Shown in pieces: positions 1 through 9,447 of a DNA stretch of 64,000 bases. How positions within the stretch are numbered: the stretch's first letter is position 1; each line of letters starts with the position of its first letter. The position numbers and the translations under genes were made by a program. This DNA comes from Gemmatimonadota bacterium (lineage in GTDB: Bacteria > Gemmatimonadota > Gemmatimonadetes > Gemmatimonadales > Gemmatimonadaceae): the NCBI GenBank assembly GCA_021299375.1, contig JAJTGR010000018.1, forward strand, positions 1 to 64,000, written 5' to 3'. The notes under the pieces are model-generated. The model saw nothing but the letters and a program-made list of their open reading frames with translations. It made no database searches and had not been told where the DNA came from.

Positions 1-1
1 G

Positions 2-28
2 AAGCCGGCCTCCGGGACCAAGTCATGA
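2..28 (+). CDS. C-terminal end of an upstream gene (partial)
   Basis: Frame 2 is open from the window edge to a TGA at 26-28 and reads KPASGTKS. That stop overlaps the ATG of the ABC ATPase in an ATGA junction, the pattern expected for translational coupling. In MacAB-type operons the gene before the ATPase is usually a periplasmic adaptor of the HlyD/MacA family. That identity is only an inference from context, because just eight codons are visible. Confidence 0.4.
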   Translation, partial: KPASGTKS

Positions 29-828
29 GCGCGGTCGACATCGGGCTGAGTACGGCGGCCGAGCGCCTCGCCGTCACCAGCGCGCCAGGCACCGCGCCGA
101 GCCAGGATTGGGTCATCGTCACCCGTCAGCTCAAGCGGCAGTACGACATGGGCGGGGAGATCGTGCGCGCATTGCGCGGGGTCGACGTCGCCATCCGGCG
201 CAACGAGTACGTGGCCATCATGGGGCCATCGGGCTCGGGCAAATCCACGCTCATGAACCTCATCGGCTGTCTCGACACGCCCAATGAGGGCGAGTACTGG
301 TTGAGTGGCCAGCTGGTGAGCGAGATGAGCGACGACCAGCTGGCCCGGGTGCGCAACCGGGAAATCGGTTTCGTGTTCCAGACATTCAACCTGCTGCCGC
401 GCGCGTCGGCGCTGCAGAACGTGGAGTTGCCGCTCGTGTACGCCGGCATTTCGGCCGACGAGCGGAAGAAGCGGGCCAGTGAGGCGCTCCAGCGGGTGCA
501 GCTTGGCGAACGCATGCATCACCGTCCCAACGAGCTGTCCGGTGGTCAACGCCAGCGCGTGGCCATCGCGCGGGCGCTGGTGAACCGCCCGTCCATTCTG
601 CTCGCCGACGAACCCACCGGCAATCTCGACTCGACGACCTCCGAGGAAATCATGAAGGTCTTCGAGGAGCTCGCGCAGCAGGGTCAGACGGTGGTGATGG
701 TCACGCACGAACCCGACATCGCGGCCCATGCCCGCCGCGTGGTGGTGCTGCGCGATGGCGTCATCGCCAGCGACGAGACGCGCGAGCAGTTCATCGAGCG
801 CGTCGGCCTCACCCACGCCGCGCACTGA
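25..828 (+). CDS. ABC transporter ATP-binding protein, MacB/LolD type
   Basis: This is a 267-aa ATPase subunit that would energise the permeases encoded downstream. It has Walker [10 protein letters not shown] (about residues 68-76), signature [15 protein letters not shown] (about 171) and Walker [13 protein letters not shown] (about 193-204), followed by the VTHEPDIA switch. The order and the short length match the MacB/LolD/FtsE-like family that couples to FtsX-fold permeases. An N-terminal extension of about 30 residues precedes the conserved [16 protein letters not shown] start of the domain. The ATG overlaps the preceding stop codon. It is the only ATPase visible for six permease genes. 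The exported substrate cannot be told from sequence; antibiotics, peptides or lipoproteins are all known for the family. Confidence 0.93.
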   Translation: MSAVDIGLSTAAERLAVTSAPGTAPSQDWVIVTRQLKRQYDMGGEIVRALRGVDVAIRRNEYVAIMGPSGSGKSTLMNLIGCLDTPNEGEYWLSGQLVSEMSDDQLARVRNREIGFVFQTFNLLPRASALQNVELPLVYAGISADERKKRASEALQRVQLGERMHHRPNELSGGQRQRVAIARALVNRPSILLADEPTGNLDSTTSEEIMKVFEELAQQGQTVVMVTHEPDIAAHARRVVVLRDGVIASDETREQFIERVGLTHAAH

Positions 829-883
829 AACCAGCGCGGGGGCGGCACGTACGGCACGGGGTCACCGCTTTCCGCGAGGCCCC

Positions 884-2131
884 GTGCCGTTTTTCGATGC
901 CATTGGATTGGCGCTCCGCACCATCCGCACCCAGAAGCTCAAGAGTGCGTTCACGCTGCTCGGTGTCTGCATCGGGGTGATGTTCCTCATCTCCGTCGTG
1001 TCCATCGTGGAAGGCATGGGCCGGTACATGGAGGAGGATCTCATCGGCAAGCTCATCGCGGTGAACACGTTCGAGCTGCGGTCCCGCCCCAACATCATCA
1101 TGGGCGATGTGGACGAGGCCACCTGGGAGGCGTACCGCAAGCGCCCGCGCCTCGACATCACCGACGTGCCGCCCGCCACCGCCACCCTGCCCGCCGATAC
1201 GCGCTGGTATCTCTACAGTGAGGATCAGGTCCTGGCGACCAGCAGTACGAGCGGCAAACCACGCCGGGTTCGCGGCATCGCCGTTCAGGGCGACTTCTTC
1301 GAGATCAAGAACATGAGTGTCACCCGCGGACGCCTGCTCTCGGCGCAGGAGCTCGACCGCGGGGAGAAGTCCGTCGTGATCGGCCCCGACGCCGCCGAGC
1401 GCCTCTTCCCCGGTCTCGATCCCATTGGCCGCGAGCTCAAGATGGGCGGCGTCCCGTACCGCGTCGTGGGGCTGGCGGAGGCCCAGGGCAAGGCCATGGG
1501 CATGTCGTTCGACAACTTCGTCGTGGCGTCCTTCCGCTCGCCGGCGCGACGCCTGCTCAATTCGCGGCCCAACATCGTGGATGCCGTGGTGATCCAGTCG
1601 CCGAACGTGCCGGCGATGACCGAGAACATGGAGCTGGTACGCGCGGCCATGCGCGCCCAGCGAAAGCTGCGACCCGCCCAGCAGGATGATTTCTCGCTGC
1701 AGACGGCCGACTCGGCGCTCGAGTTCTGGAACAAGATCAAGGGGTACCTCGTGCTGGCCGGTGTGGCGCTTCCCGCCATCGGGCTTGTGGTGGGCGCCAT
1801 CGTGATCATGAACATCATGCTGGTGGCCGTGGCGGAGCGCACGCGGGAGATCGGCATTCGCAAGGCGCTTGGCGCCAAGCGGCGGGATATCCTGCTGCAG
1901 TTTCTCATCGAGGCGTCCACGCTGGGCACCATCGGCTCGGCGATCGGCGTAGGGCTTGGCATCGGGCTCGCGCAGCTCATTGCGGCGGTCTCGCCGTTGC
2001 CGGCCAGCGTGGCCCCCTGGTCCATCGTCGTCGGCATCGCGCTCGGCGCCGGCGTGGGCATCATCTCCGGTGTGTATCCCGCCAGCCGCGCCTCGCGGCT
2101 CGATCCCATCGCTGCCCTGCGGCAGGAGTAA
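884..2131 (+). CDS. MacB-like FtsX-domain permease, pair 1 A-type
   Basis: This 415-aa inner-membrane permease has an N-terminal membrane segment (SAFTLLGVCIGVMFLISVVSIV), a large extracytoplasmic MacB periplasmic-core-like region, and three C-terminal helices containing the FtsX signature (AERTREIGIRKALGAKRRDILLQFLIEA). The ORF track starts at 728, inside the ATPase gene. I place the start at GTG 884 because the family-like sequence begins with PFFDAIGLALRTIRTQKLKSAF and the earlier part overlaps the ATPase. It is followed after 3 nt by a B-type permease, so the two probably form a heterodimer driven by the shared ATPase. Confidence 0.85.
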   Translation: MPFFDAIGLALRTIRTQKLKSAFTLLGVCIGVMFLISVVSIVEGMGRYMEEDLIGKLIAVNTFELRSRPNIIMGDVDEATWEAYRKRPRLDITDVPPATATLPADTRWYLYSEDQVLATSSTSGKPRRVRGIAVQGDFFEIKNMSVTRGRLLSAQELDRGEKSVVIGPDAAERLFPGLDPIGRELKMGGVPYRVVGLAEAQGKAMGMSFDNFVVASFRSPARRLLNSRPNIVDAVVIQSPNVPAMTENMELVRAAMRAQRKLRPAQQDDFSLQTADSALEFWNKIKGYLVLAGVALPAIGLVVGAIVIMNIMLVAVAERTREIGIRKALGAKRRDILLQFLIEASTLGTIGSAIGVGLGIGLAQLIAAVSPLPASVAPWSIVVGIALGAGVGIISGVYPASRASRLDPIAALRQE

Positions 2132-2134
2132 GCC

Positions 2135-3400
2135 ATGAGTGCATTCCCCACGGGGCTGTTGGCCGTGAGCGAGGGGGTCCGTATCGCCATCGAGGCGGTG
2201 CGCGCCAACAAGGTGCGGGCGGGGCTCACCATCCTCGGCATCGCCGTGGGCGTGTTCGTGGTGGTGGCCATCGCAGCGGCGGTACACGGCATCAACCAGG
2301 CCGTGGCCAGGGACTTTGCCAGCATGGGGCCCACCACGTTCTTCGTCGCGCGCTACCCCATCAGTTTCGAAAGCTGTGACGGGAGCGAGAACAGTTGCCG
2401 GTGGTTGCGCAACCCGCCGCTGCGCCCCAACGAAGTGGACGCCCTGCGGCGGCTCTCCTCGGTGGACGCGGTGGGCGAGCGGCTCGAGTGGGGGGCCAAG
2501 GTGGCCTACCGCTCCACCGAGCTGGCATCCACCAGCGTGGAGGGGTACTCGGCGGAGTGGACGCTGATCAACGCGCCGGAGGTGTATCCGGGGCGGGCCT
2601 TCACCCCGTCGGAGGTCCGCACCGGGGCGCGCGTCGCGGTCATCAGTACGCTCATGGCCGAGCGGCTGTTCGCCGACAGTGACCCCATTGGCAAGACCAT
2701 TGCCATGAACGATGTGCCCTTCGAGGTGATCGGCGTGTTCAAGGACAACGTCAGCTTCCTGAACGGTGGCGACCGCCCCAAGGCGGTGGTGCCCATCACC
2801 GCGCTCATCCGCTCGATCGGGGCCCGGGAAAGCGGCGTGGCGTTGGCGGTGAAGCCGCGGGAGGAGCTGGCACCGGCCCTCGCCCGGGACCTGGCCATCG
2901 ACGACGTCACGGCCACGCTGCGCGGCCTGCGAGGTGCGCGGCCGGCCGAGGAATCGACCTTTGCGATCATCACACAGGACCGCCTGTTCGAGACCTACGA
3001 CAAGATCGTCGGGATGTTCTTCCTGGTCATGCTCGCGCTGTCGGGGGTGGGGCTCATCGTGGGCGGGGTGGGCGTGGTGGCCATCATGATGATTTCGGTG
3101 ACCGAGCGGACCCGGGAAATCGGGGTGCGCAAGGCGCTGGGGGCCACGAAGGCCACCATTCTCTGGCAGTTCCTGGTGGAAGCGGCGACCCTCACCGGCA
3201 TCGGCGGGGCGATCGGCCTGTTTGTGGGGTGGCTGGGCACGTTGCTCATCCGCAACCTCACCCCCATCGAAGCGAGCATCCCCCCGCTCGCGGTGGTGGC
3301 GGCCCTCGGCGCCAGTGCCATTACCGGGATCCTGTTCGGCATGCTCCCGGCGAGCCGGGCCGCCCGGCTGGACCCGGTGGAGTCGCTCCGGTACGAGTAG
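2135..3400 (+). CDS. MacB-like FtsX-domain permease, pair 1 B-type
   Basis: This 421-aa permease has the same architecture as its neighbour: one N-terminal helix (RAGLTILGIAVGVFVVVAIAAAV), a roughly 230-residue extracytoplasmic domain, and three C-terminal helices with TERTREIGVRKALGATKATILWQFLVEAATL. It differs from the A-type partner at the N-terminus (EGVRIAIEAVRANKVRAGL versus LRTIRTQKLKSAF) and in carrying a Cys pair in the periplasmic domain (SCDGSENSCRW). The pair 2 B protein also has this Cys pair (GCDGTDEKCPD), so a disulfide is plausible. The start is the ATG 3 nt after the previous stop. Confidence 0.87.
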   Translation: MSAFPTGLLAVSEGVRIAIEAVRANKVRAGLTILGIAVGVFVVVAIAAAVHGINQAVARDFASMGPTTFFVARYPISFESCDGSENSCRWLRNPPLRPNEVDALRRLSSVDAVGERLEWGAKVAYRSTELASTSVEGYSAEWTLINAPEVYPGRAFTPSEVRTGARVAVISTLMAERLFADSDPIGKTIAMNDVPFEVIGVFKDNVSFLNGGDRPKAVVPITALIRSIGARESGVALAVKPREELAPALARDLAIDDVTATLRGLRGARPAEESTFAIITQDRLFETYDKIVGMFFLVMLALSGVGLIVGGVGVVAIMMISVTERTREIGVRKALGATKATILWQFLVEAATLTGIGGAIGLFVGWLGTLLIRNLTPIEASIPPLAVVAALGASAITGILFGMLPASRAARLDPVESLRYE

Positions 3401-3462
3401 TCGCGTGGCACCACGCCCCCGGGGGGCGGAACAACGCTTGGGGTCGGCGTTATTGTACTCGG

Positions 3463-4704
3463 GTGAAAACCCGTGACGCGGTTCTGCTTGCGCTGGCCCA
3501 ACTTCGGGTCCAGAAGCTCAAGAGTGCCTTCACCCTGCTCGGGGTGACCATCGGGGTGATGTTCCTCATCGCCGTCGTGTCCATCGTCGAAGGGATGGGC
3601 AAGTACGTCGAGGAGGACTTCGCCTCGCGGCTGATCGGCACCAACACATTCACGCTGCGCCGCTTCGACAACATTGGTCCGGGCGGCAATCGCGGCATGG
3701 ATGCGCGCGTTGCCCAGCGCCGGCCCCTCCTCCGAATGACGGACATCGAGGCCGTGCGGGCGGCGCTGCCGTCTACCATGCGGTCCTCCATTTCCAGTGA
3801 GACCTTCCGGTACGCCTCCGCCCCCGGTGCCCGTCCGCGGCAGGTGCAGGCGGTCGCGACCGATGCAGAGTACTTCGCCATCAAGAAGTTCTCGGTGACG
3901 CAGGGTCGGGCATTCACCGAACAGGAAGTGCGCGCCGGCACACCGGTGGTGGTGATCGGGGTCGAGGTGGCCGAACACTTCTTCCCGGGGCTCAATCCCG
4001 AGGGACGGCCGCTGCGGTTGGCGGGGGTCCCTTTCACGGTGATCGGGGTGATCGAGAAGCAGGGGTCGGTGTTCGGCTTCTCACTCGACCGCCTGGCCAT
4101 CGCGCCGTACACCTCGCCGATGGGACGCATCATCCGCCCCCAGCGGGACATTTCCTCGCTGATCGTTCAGGCACCCACGCAGGCTGACCTCGCCGAGGGT
4201 ATCGAGGCGGCCCGCAGCGCGTTGCGCGCGTTTCGCGGCTTGCGCGCGGGCGAACCCGACAACTTCGGTCTGGTCACGCAGGACGCGGCGTTCGGCTTCA
4301 TCAAGCAGCTCAAGGGCCGGCTGGTGCTGTTCGGCACTGCGCTGCCCGCCATCAGCCTGGTGGTCGGGGCCATGGTCATCATGAACATCATGCTGGTGGC
4401 TGTCGCCGAGCGGACGCGCGAGATCGGCGTACGCAAGGCGCTGGGGGCACGGCGCGGGGACATTCTCTCGCAGTTCCTCGTCGAGGCCGCCACCCTGAGC
4501 ACCCTCGGGGCCGCGATCGGTATCGGGCTCGGCATCGGGCTGGCCAAGCTCATCGCCCTGTTGACGCCCCTTCCCGCTGCCGTGGCGCCCTGGTCCATCG
4601 CTGCGGCCCTGGTCACCGGCGCGGGCGTCGGCATCGCGGCCGGCCTCTACCCCGCGAGTCGGGCGTCGCAGCTCGATCCCATCGCCGCCCTGCGCTCGGA
4701 GTAA
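3463..4704 (+). CDS. MacB-like FtsX-domain permease, pair 2 A-type
   Basis: This 413-aa A-type permease is strongly similar to the 884-2131 product (VQKLKSAFTLLGVTIGVMFLIAVVSIVEGMGKYVEEDF; C-terminal AERTREIGVRKALGARRGDILSQFLVEAATLS). The ORF track extends back into the preceding gene. GTG 3463 is the first in-frame start after that stop and fits the family N-terminus (VKTRDAVLLALAQLRVQ). A TATTGT hexamer ends 6 nt before this GTG and no Shine-Dalgarno sequence is apparent, so the transcript may start at or near the start codon. Confidence 0.84.
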   Translation: MKTRDAVLLALAQLRVQKLKSAFTLLGVTIGVMFLIAVVSIVEGMGKYVEEDFASRLIGTNTFTLRRFDNIGPGGNRGMDARVAQRRPLLRMTDIEAVRAALPSTMRSSISSETFRYASAPGARPRQVQAVATDAEYFAIKKFSVTQGRAFTEQEVRAGTPVVVIGVEVAEHFFPGLNPEGRPLRLAGVPFTVIGVIEKQGSVFGFSLDRLAIAPYTSPMGRIIRPQRDISSLIVQAPTQADLAEGIEAARSALRAFRGLRAGEPDNFGLVTQDAAFGFIKQLKGRLVLFGTALPAISLVVGAMVIMNIMLVAVAERTREIGVRKALGARRGDILSQFLVEAATLSTLGAAIGIGLGIGLAKLIALLTPLPAAVAPWSIAAALVTGAGVGIAAGLYPASRASQLDPIAALRSE

Positions 4705-4710
4705 CTCACG

Positions 4711-5967
4711 GTGAACAAGCTGCTGTTGGCCCTGGAAGGCGTGGGCATGGCGATCGAGGCGATCCGGGGCAACAAGGTCCGCGCCGGCCTGACCATCGCC
4801 GGGGTGGCCATCGGGGTGTTCGTCGTGGTCGCGATGGGCGCGGTCGTGACCGGCATCCGGACCTCGTTCGAGCAGGATCTGGAGGAGATCGGCGCCACGA
4901 CGTTCCTCGTCCAGCGGCGCAGCAGCGGCCTCAGCGGCTGCGACGGGACCGACGAAAAGTGCCCCGACCGGCGCAATCCGCCGGTTTCCTTCGCCGAGTG
5001 GGACATGATCCGGCGTCTCCCCGGCGTGCAGGAAGCCATCGGCTCTCTGGCGGGACAGGCCAACTTCGCCTACCGCAACAGTCGCGTCGACAATGTCGGC
5101 TACGATGCGTACAGCGTCGAGTGGCCGGCGGTGAACGCTTCGGACATTGCGCCCGGCCGCAACTTTACCCGCGCCGAGTATGATGCCGGGCAGCCGGTCG
5201 TGCTGGTCAACGACACGCTCAAGGCCCAGCTGTTCGGCGACTCCGAGCCCATCGGCAAGCAGGTCGTGATCAACGGGCGGCAGTTCACCGTGATCGGCGT
5301 GTACCAGCCACGGGCCGGTTTCCTGCGCTCGCTCGAGGGACGGGGGCCGGACACGCCCCGGGCCATCATCCCGCTGCAGACGGCCGTCCGGTCGCTGGAC
5401 GCGTTCCGGGGCAGCCTCACGCTGCTCGTGCGCCCGCTGTCCACGTTCGCACAGGACGAGGTCATGGACGAGGTCATGGCGTCCATGCGCGCCCGTCGCG
5501 GCCTGCGCCCCGGGGACCGGAATACGTTCTATCTCGTCGAGCAGGACCGCATCATGGATACTTTCAACCAGCTCTTTGGCGCGATCTTCGCCGTGGGACT
5601 GGCGCTGTCGGCGGTGGCGCTGCTCGTTGGCGGCGTGGGCGTCGTCGCGATCATGATGATCTCGGTGACCGAGCGCACCCGCGAGATCGGGGTGCGCAAG
5701 GCGCTCGGAGCCACCGCCGGCACCATCCGCTGGCAGTTCCTGGTCGAGGCGGCCACCCTCACGAGTATCGGCGCCATCATTGGGCTTGCCATCGGCGCGC
5801 TGCTGGCCTGGGTGATTCGCACCAACAGCTCCATTCCGGCCACGCTCCCCGCGAGCATCGTGGTTACCGCGCTCGCCGCCAGTGCGCTCACGGGGGTGGC
5901 GTTCGGCATGCTCCCGGCGGTCAAGGCGTCACAACTCGACCCGGTCGAGGCGCTGCGCTACGAATAA
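4711..5967 (+). CDS. MacB-like FtsX-domain permease, pair 2 B-type
   Basis: This 418-aa B-type permease starts at GTG 4711, 6 nt after the stop of its A-type partner. Its N-terminus (LEGVGMAIEAIRGNKVRAGLTIAGVAIGVFVVVAMGAV) and FtsX block (TERTREIGVRKALGATAGTIRWQFLVEAATLTSIG) closely follow the pair 1 B protein. The periplasmic Cys pair (SGCDGTDEKCPDRRNPP) is also conserved. The duplicated A-B arrangement indicates that the whole pair, not a single gene, was copied. Confidence 0.87.
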   Translation: MNKLLLALEGVGMAIEAIRGNKVRAGLTIAGVAIGVFVVVAMGAVVTGIRTSFEQDLEEIGATTFLVQRRSSGLSGCDGTDEKCPDRRNPPVSFAEWDMIRRLPGVQEAIGSLAGQANFAYRNSRVDNVGYDAYSVEWPAVNASDIAPGRNFTRAEYDAGQPVVLVNDTLKAQLFGDSEPIGKQVVINGRQFTVIGVYQPRAGFLRSLEGRGPDTPRAIIPLQTAVRSLDAFRGSLTLLVRPLSTFAQDEVMDEVMASMRARRGLRPGDRNTFYLVEQDRIMDTFNQLFGAIFAVGLALSAVALLVGGVGVVAIMMISVTERTREIGVRKALGATAGTIRWQFLVEAATLTSIGAIIGLAIGALLAWVIRTNSSIPATLPASIVVTALAASALTGVAFGMLPAVKASQLDPVEALRYE

Positions 5968-6000
5968 CCGGTGACGGCCGGCGCCGAGTAGCTTTCCAGC

Positions 6001-7245
6001 ATGCGCTTTTCTGATGTGCTGCGGCTTGCCTTCGGCCAGCTGCGGGTGAACCCGCTGCGAACGGCTTTCACCCTGCTCGGCATCGTGGTCTCCGTGGGGT
6101 TCCTGGTGGCCGTGGTGGCCATCATCCAGGGCATGAACGCGTACGTGAAGGAGAACATCGCCGACGCCATGATCGGCATGAATACCTTCCAGGTGCGTCG
6201 GCTCCCCATCAGCCTCGGCCTCTTCACCGACGACCAGTTTCGCCTCCTGCAGCGGCGTCCGCGCATCGACGAGCGTGATGCCGCCGCGGTACAGGAGGCA
6301 CTCCCCGACGCGCTGGCCATCAGCCTCACGTCGGGGTGGCCCACCCCGCGCGCCGACATCGTCTGGCGCAACCGTACGCTCGGCAGCGTCCTCATTTTCG
6401 GCGTCACGCCTGGCTACCAGCAGGTGCAGGACTATCGCTTCACCGCCGGGCGGCCGCTGAACGAGCTCGACCTGCGGGAGCGCCGACCGGTGATCGTTCT
6501 GGGCGCCGACGTGGCCCGCGATCTGTTCGACGGCGGCAATGCGGTCGACCAGGAAGTGCGGCTCATGGGTACGCGCTTCACCGTCGTCGGTGTGGTGGCG
6601 CCCAAGGGTCGTGTGCTCGGGCAATCGTTCGATGCCTTCGCCCTCATCCCGATCGGTGCGTTCGAGGCCATCTATGGCCGCCGGCAATCCACCACCGTGT
6701 CCGTGAAGATGCGGGAGGCCGACGAGGTGGCGCCAGCGATGGCGCGCGCCCAGGAGGCGATGCGACTCGCCCGCCGCCTGCGCCCGTCGGAGGCCGACAA
6801 CTTCGACATCGGTACCGGGGAGGCCTTCGTGGCCTTCTGGAAGCAACTCACTCGTGTGCTGTTCGCGGTGGTGCCGGCGGTGGTGGCCATCGGGATTCTC
6901 GTGGGCGGCATCGTGATCATGAACATCATGCTCATGGCCGTCACCGAGCGCACCCACGAGATCGGGCTGCGCAAGGCGGTCGGGGCAAGCGCCGCCGATG
7001 TGCGACGGCAGTTCCTCGCCGAGTCCATCGCGCTCGCCGTCTTCGGCGGCATGCTGGGGGTGTTGGCCGGCTGGGGGCTGGCGCTGCTCGTGACCACCGT
7101 GTCGCCGTTGCCGGCGCGGGTAACGCCCTGGAGCGTGGTGCTGGCGCTCACCCTGGGGGCCGGAATCGGCGTGCTGTTTGGTGTATACCCTGCCTCGCGT
7201 GCCGCCCGCCTCGACCCGATCACGGCCATGCGAGCCGAGACATGA
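6001..7245 (+). CDS. MacB-like FtsX-domain permease, pair 3 A-type
   Basis: This 414-aa permease is the most divergent A-type copy (LRVNPLRTAFTLLGIVVSVGFLVAVVAIIQGMNAYVKENI; TERTHEIGLRKAVGASAADVRRQFLAESIAL). The membrane layout is that of the other copies. ATG 6001 lies 6 nt after a TAGCTT hexamer with no recognisable Shine-Dalgarno sequence. Its stop overlaps the next gene's start (ATGA). Confidence 0.87.
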   Translation: MRFSDVLRLAFGQLRVNPLRTAFTLLGIVVSVGFLVAVVAIIQGMNAYVKENIADAMIGMNTFQVRRLPISLGLFTDDQFRLLQRRPRIDERDAAAVQEALPDALAISLTSGWPTPRADIVWRNRTLGSVLIFGVTPGYQQVQDYRFTAGRPLNELDLRERRPVIVLGADVARDLFDGGNAVDQEVRLMGTRFTVVGVVAPKGRVLGQSFDAFALIPIGAFEAIYGRRQSTTVSVKMREADEVAPAMARAQEAMRLARRLRPSEADNFDIGTGEAFVAFWKQLTRVLFAVVPAVVAIGILVGGIVIMNIMLMAVTERTHEIGLRKAVGASAADVRRQFLAESIALAVFGGMLGVLAGWGLALLVTTVSPLPARVTPWSVVLALTLGAGIGVLFGVYPASRAARLDPITAMRAET

Positions 7246-8495
7246 GTGCCCGGCTTGCCCCCAACGCCCTCAGCGAGAACGTGCGCATGGCGCTCGAGAC
7301 GCTGCGGGTGAACAAGCTGCGGTCGTCGCTCACCATCCTCGGCGTGGTCATCGGTGTCGCCACCGTCATGGCCATGGCGGCGATCGTGCAGGGCATCCGG
7401 GACCAGATCGTCGCCAAGATCGAAGTGGCTGGCCCGACGACGTTCTATGTCCTCAAGAAGTTCTCGCAGACGCCACTCAACCCGGACAACCTGCCCAAGG
7501 ACGTGCGTATTCGGCCGGATCTTTCGGAAGCCGAAGCGGAGCGCATCCGGCGGTTGCCGGAGATCGGCTATGCCTCGCTGTGGGCGCAGACACTCTCGCG
7601 TATCGAGGCCGGCGCCGTACGCTCCCAGGGAATGGCGATCTTCGGCGCCGACGACGGCTTCACCCGCATCCAGGGGGGCGAACTCGTCGAGGGGCGCTGG
7701 TTCACCCGATCGGAACTGGTGGCTGGCTCGCCCGTCGCCGTGCTCCAGGAGGAGACGGCGCGCCGGCTCTTCGGGCAGGAGCAGTTGCTCGGCCGCATGG
7801 TGCAGATCGGCGGTCGGCCGCTCGTCGTCATCGGACTCTGGGAAGAGCCGGGCAACATCTTCGCCCCGCCGGGGCAGGCCGTGGGTGCCATTGTGCCCTA
7901 CCGATTCATGGACCGGTCCTACCCCATCGACCGCACCAACGCGCTCTTCATTCCGGTCAAGCCGCGCGCCGGGGTGCGGGTGGCCGACGCGCAGAGCGCC
8001 ACCGAGATGACGCTGCGCGAAGCGCGCCACCTGCGGCCGGGCGACGGCAACACCTTCGACCTCGTGACGCAGGACCAGATCCTCGACACGTTCAACAACA
8101 TCACCGGCGTGTTCTTCCTGGTGATGATCGTGCTCTCCGGCGTCGCCCTGCTCGTCGGCGGCATCGGCGTGATGGCCATCATGACCGTGTCGGTCACCAG
8201 CCGCACCCGCGAGATTGGTGTACGCAAGGCGCTCGGGGCCACCCGACGGGACATCCTGGTGCAGTTCCTCGTCGAGTCGGCAACGCTGACCGGCATCGGC
8301 GGCGCCATCGGCATCGTGGTGGGCCTCGCCTTCGGCCGAATCGCATCGCTGGCGCTCGACATCGATGCCCCGGTGCCCATCGCGCTCACCATGGTGGCGG
8401 TGGTGGTGTCGGTCGGAATCGGGATCGTCTTCGGCATGGTCCCGGCGCAACGCGCCGCGCGACTGGATCCGATCGAGGCACTGCGCTACGAGTAG
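7242..8495 (+). CDS. MacB-like FtsX-domain permease, pair 3 B-type
   Basis: This 417-aa B-type permease starts at ATG 7242, overlapping the TGA of the A-type gene. It has N-terminal SENVRMALETLRVNKLRSSLTILGVVIGVATVMAMAAIV and C-terminal TSRTREIGVRKALGATRRDILVQFLVESATLTGIGG. The ORF track entry beginning at 6336 runs through the preceding gene in another frame, so its first 300 codons are rejected. It lacks the Cys pair seen in the pair 1 and pair 2 B proteins. It is the last gene before the strand change at the photosynthesis cluster. Confidence 0.86.
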   Translation: MSARLAPNALSENVRMALETLRVNKLRSSLTILGVVIGVATVMAMAAIVQGIRDQIVAKIEVAGPTTFYVLKKFSQTPLNPDNLPKDVRIRPDLSEAEAERIRRLPEIGYASLWAQTLSRIEAGAVRSQGMAIFGADDGFTRIQGGELVEGRWFTRSELVAGSPVAVLQEETARRLFGQEQLLGRMVQIGGRPLVVIGLWEEPGNIFAPPGQAVGAIVPYRFMDRSYPIDRTNALFIPVKPRAGVRVADAQSATEMTLREARHLRPGDGNTFDLVTQDQILDTFNNITGVFFLVMIVLSGVALLVGGIGVMAIMTVSVTSRTREIGVRKALGATRRDILVQFLVESATLTGIGGAIGIVVGLAFGRIASLALDIDAPVPIALTMVAVVVSVGIGIVFGMVPAQRAARLDPIEALRYE

Positions 8496-8523
8496 GCGCC
8501 CCGCGAGTGATGCGGGCCGCGGC

Positions 8524-9447
8524 TCAGTAGCCGCGCACGGCGAGGAACGCTTCCCACAGTGGCAAGTGGATCGGGGCGCCCAGCACCGCGAGTTCCAGCA
8601 CGCTCAAGGCGCCGATGACGGTGAGCAGCATCATGCGCTGCCGATGGCCCGGGGTGCGGCCACGAATGGCGAAGATCGCCGTGTACAGCGTATAGGCGAT
8701 GACGCAGGCGATCGTGAACGGCAGGAACCAGCTGTTCGTCGGCGGCCCGAAGTAGCTCTCGAGGAACACCAGCGCCTGGGGGAAGAACCCGCGTCCGCTG
8801 TTCTCGACGCCGAGAAAGATGTTGATGCTCGCCACCTGATGCACGCACCAGAAGAGGGCGGCCGTCCACCAGCCGGTACGGTTCACGCGCCGGTGGGTCA
8901 TGACCGCCGTGGCCGCGAGCACGGCCAACATGACCAGTTGGTACCAGAACATCGACCAGACCGCTCGCACGGCGAAGCCCCACGACGGCGGCTCGGCCGG
9001 GATGTGCAGCCGCATCGACTCGGGCCCGATGATCCAGGCGCCGTAGAACGCGACCTGCGCCCACGTCCAGAGGAACGCGCCGCCCAGGAAACTGCGCCGC
9101 ACCGCCGATGGCGTGTCCCGGTCGCGCTCGAGGAACACCAGCGACGCGCCCCACAGGGCGAGCGCCGACGCCACCACGAACCCGAGCAGGCGGGTAGACG
9201 GCGATCGCTCGAGCGCGAACACGATGCCCGTGGTACTCCACCAGAACAGCACCACCACGGCAAAGGAGCGCAGCGCCACGCGGAGTGTCGTCTCCCGCGT
9301 GGCGATATCGGTCACCTGCACCATGTCGGGATGTCGCGCGCGCAGCAGCACGTGCAGGCGCTGTCGCCACCCGGTGAGCGGCGCGACCGCCACCGGGGGC
9401 ACGCCGACCGTTGGCACCCGCGCGGTTTCCGTGGCGGCCCCACTCAT
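8524..9447 (-). CDS. puhE: Photosynthetic complex assembly protein PuhE (DUF3623-like)
   Basis: This is a 307-aa polytopic membrane protein with about eight hydrophobic segments. The central block CVHQVASINIFLGVENSGRGFFPQALVFLESYFGPPTNSWFLPFT resembles the conserved A-K-L-N-I-F-L-G-V...L.YF...P.N motif of PuhE (putative photosynthetic complex assembly protein 2). PuhE is known to influence reaction-centre and bacteriochlorophyll assembly in Rhodobacter. Its ATG overlaps the bchD stop (ATGA), so it is translated with bchI-bchD rather than with puhABC. The N-terminal 50 residues are poorly hydrophobic and look like an extension. The assignment is from remembered family sequence and is fairly firm given the PGC context. 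Confidence 0.78.
   Translation of the reverse strand: MSGAATETARVPTVGVPPVAVAPLTGWRQRLHVLLRARHPDMVQVTDIATRETTLRVALRSFAVVVLFWWSTTGIVFALERSPSTRLLGFVVASALALWGASLVFLERDRDTPSAVRRSFLGGAFLWTWAQVAFYGAWIIGPESMRLHIPAEPPSWGFAVRAVWSMFWYQLVMLAVLAATAVMTHRRVNRTGWWTAALFWCVHQVASINIFLGVENSGRGFFPQALVFLESYFGPPTNSWFLPFTIACVIAYTLYTAIFAIRGRTPGHRQRMMLLTVIGALSVLELAVLGAPIHLPLWEAFLAVRGY

Noticed and set aside
6336-7241. N-terminal 300 codons of the 719-aa ORF
   Set aside because: They overlap the pair 3 A-type permease in another frame. The real gene begins at ATG 7242 with a recognisable B-type permease start.
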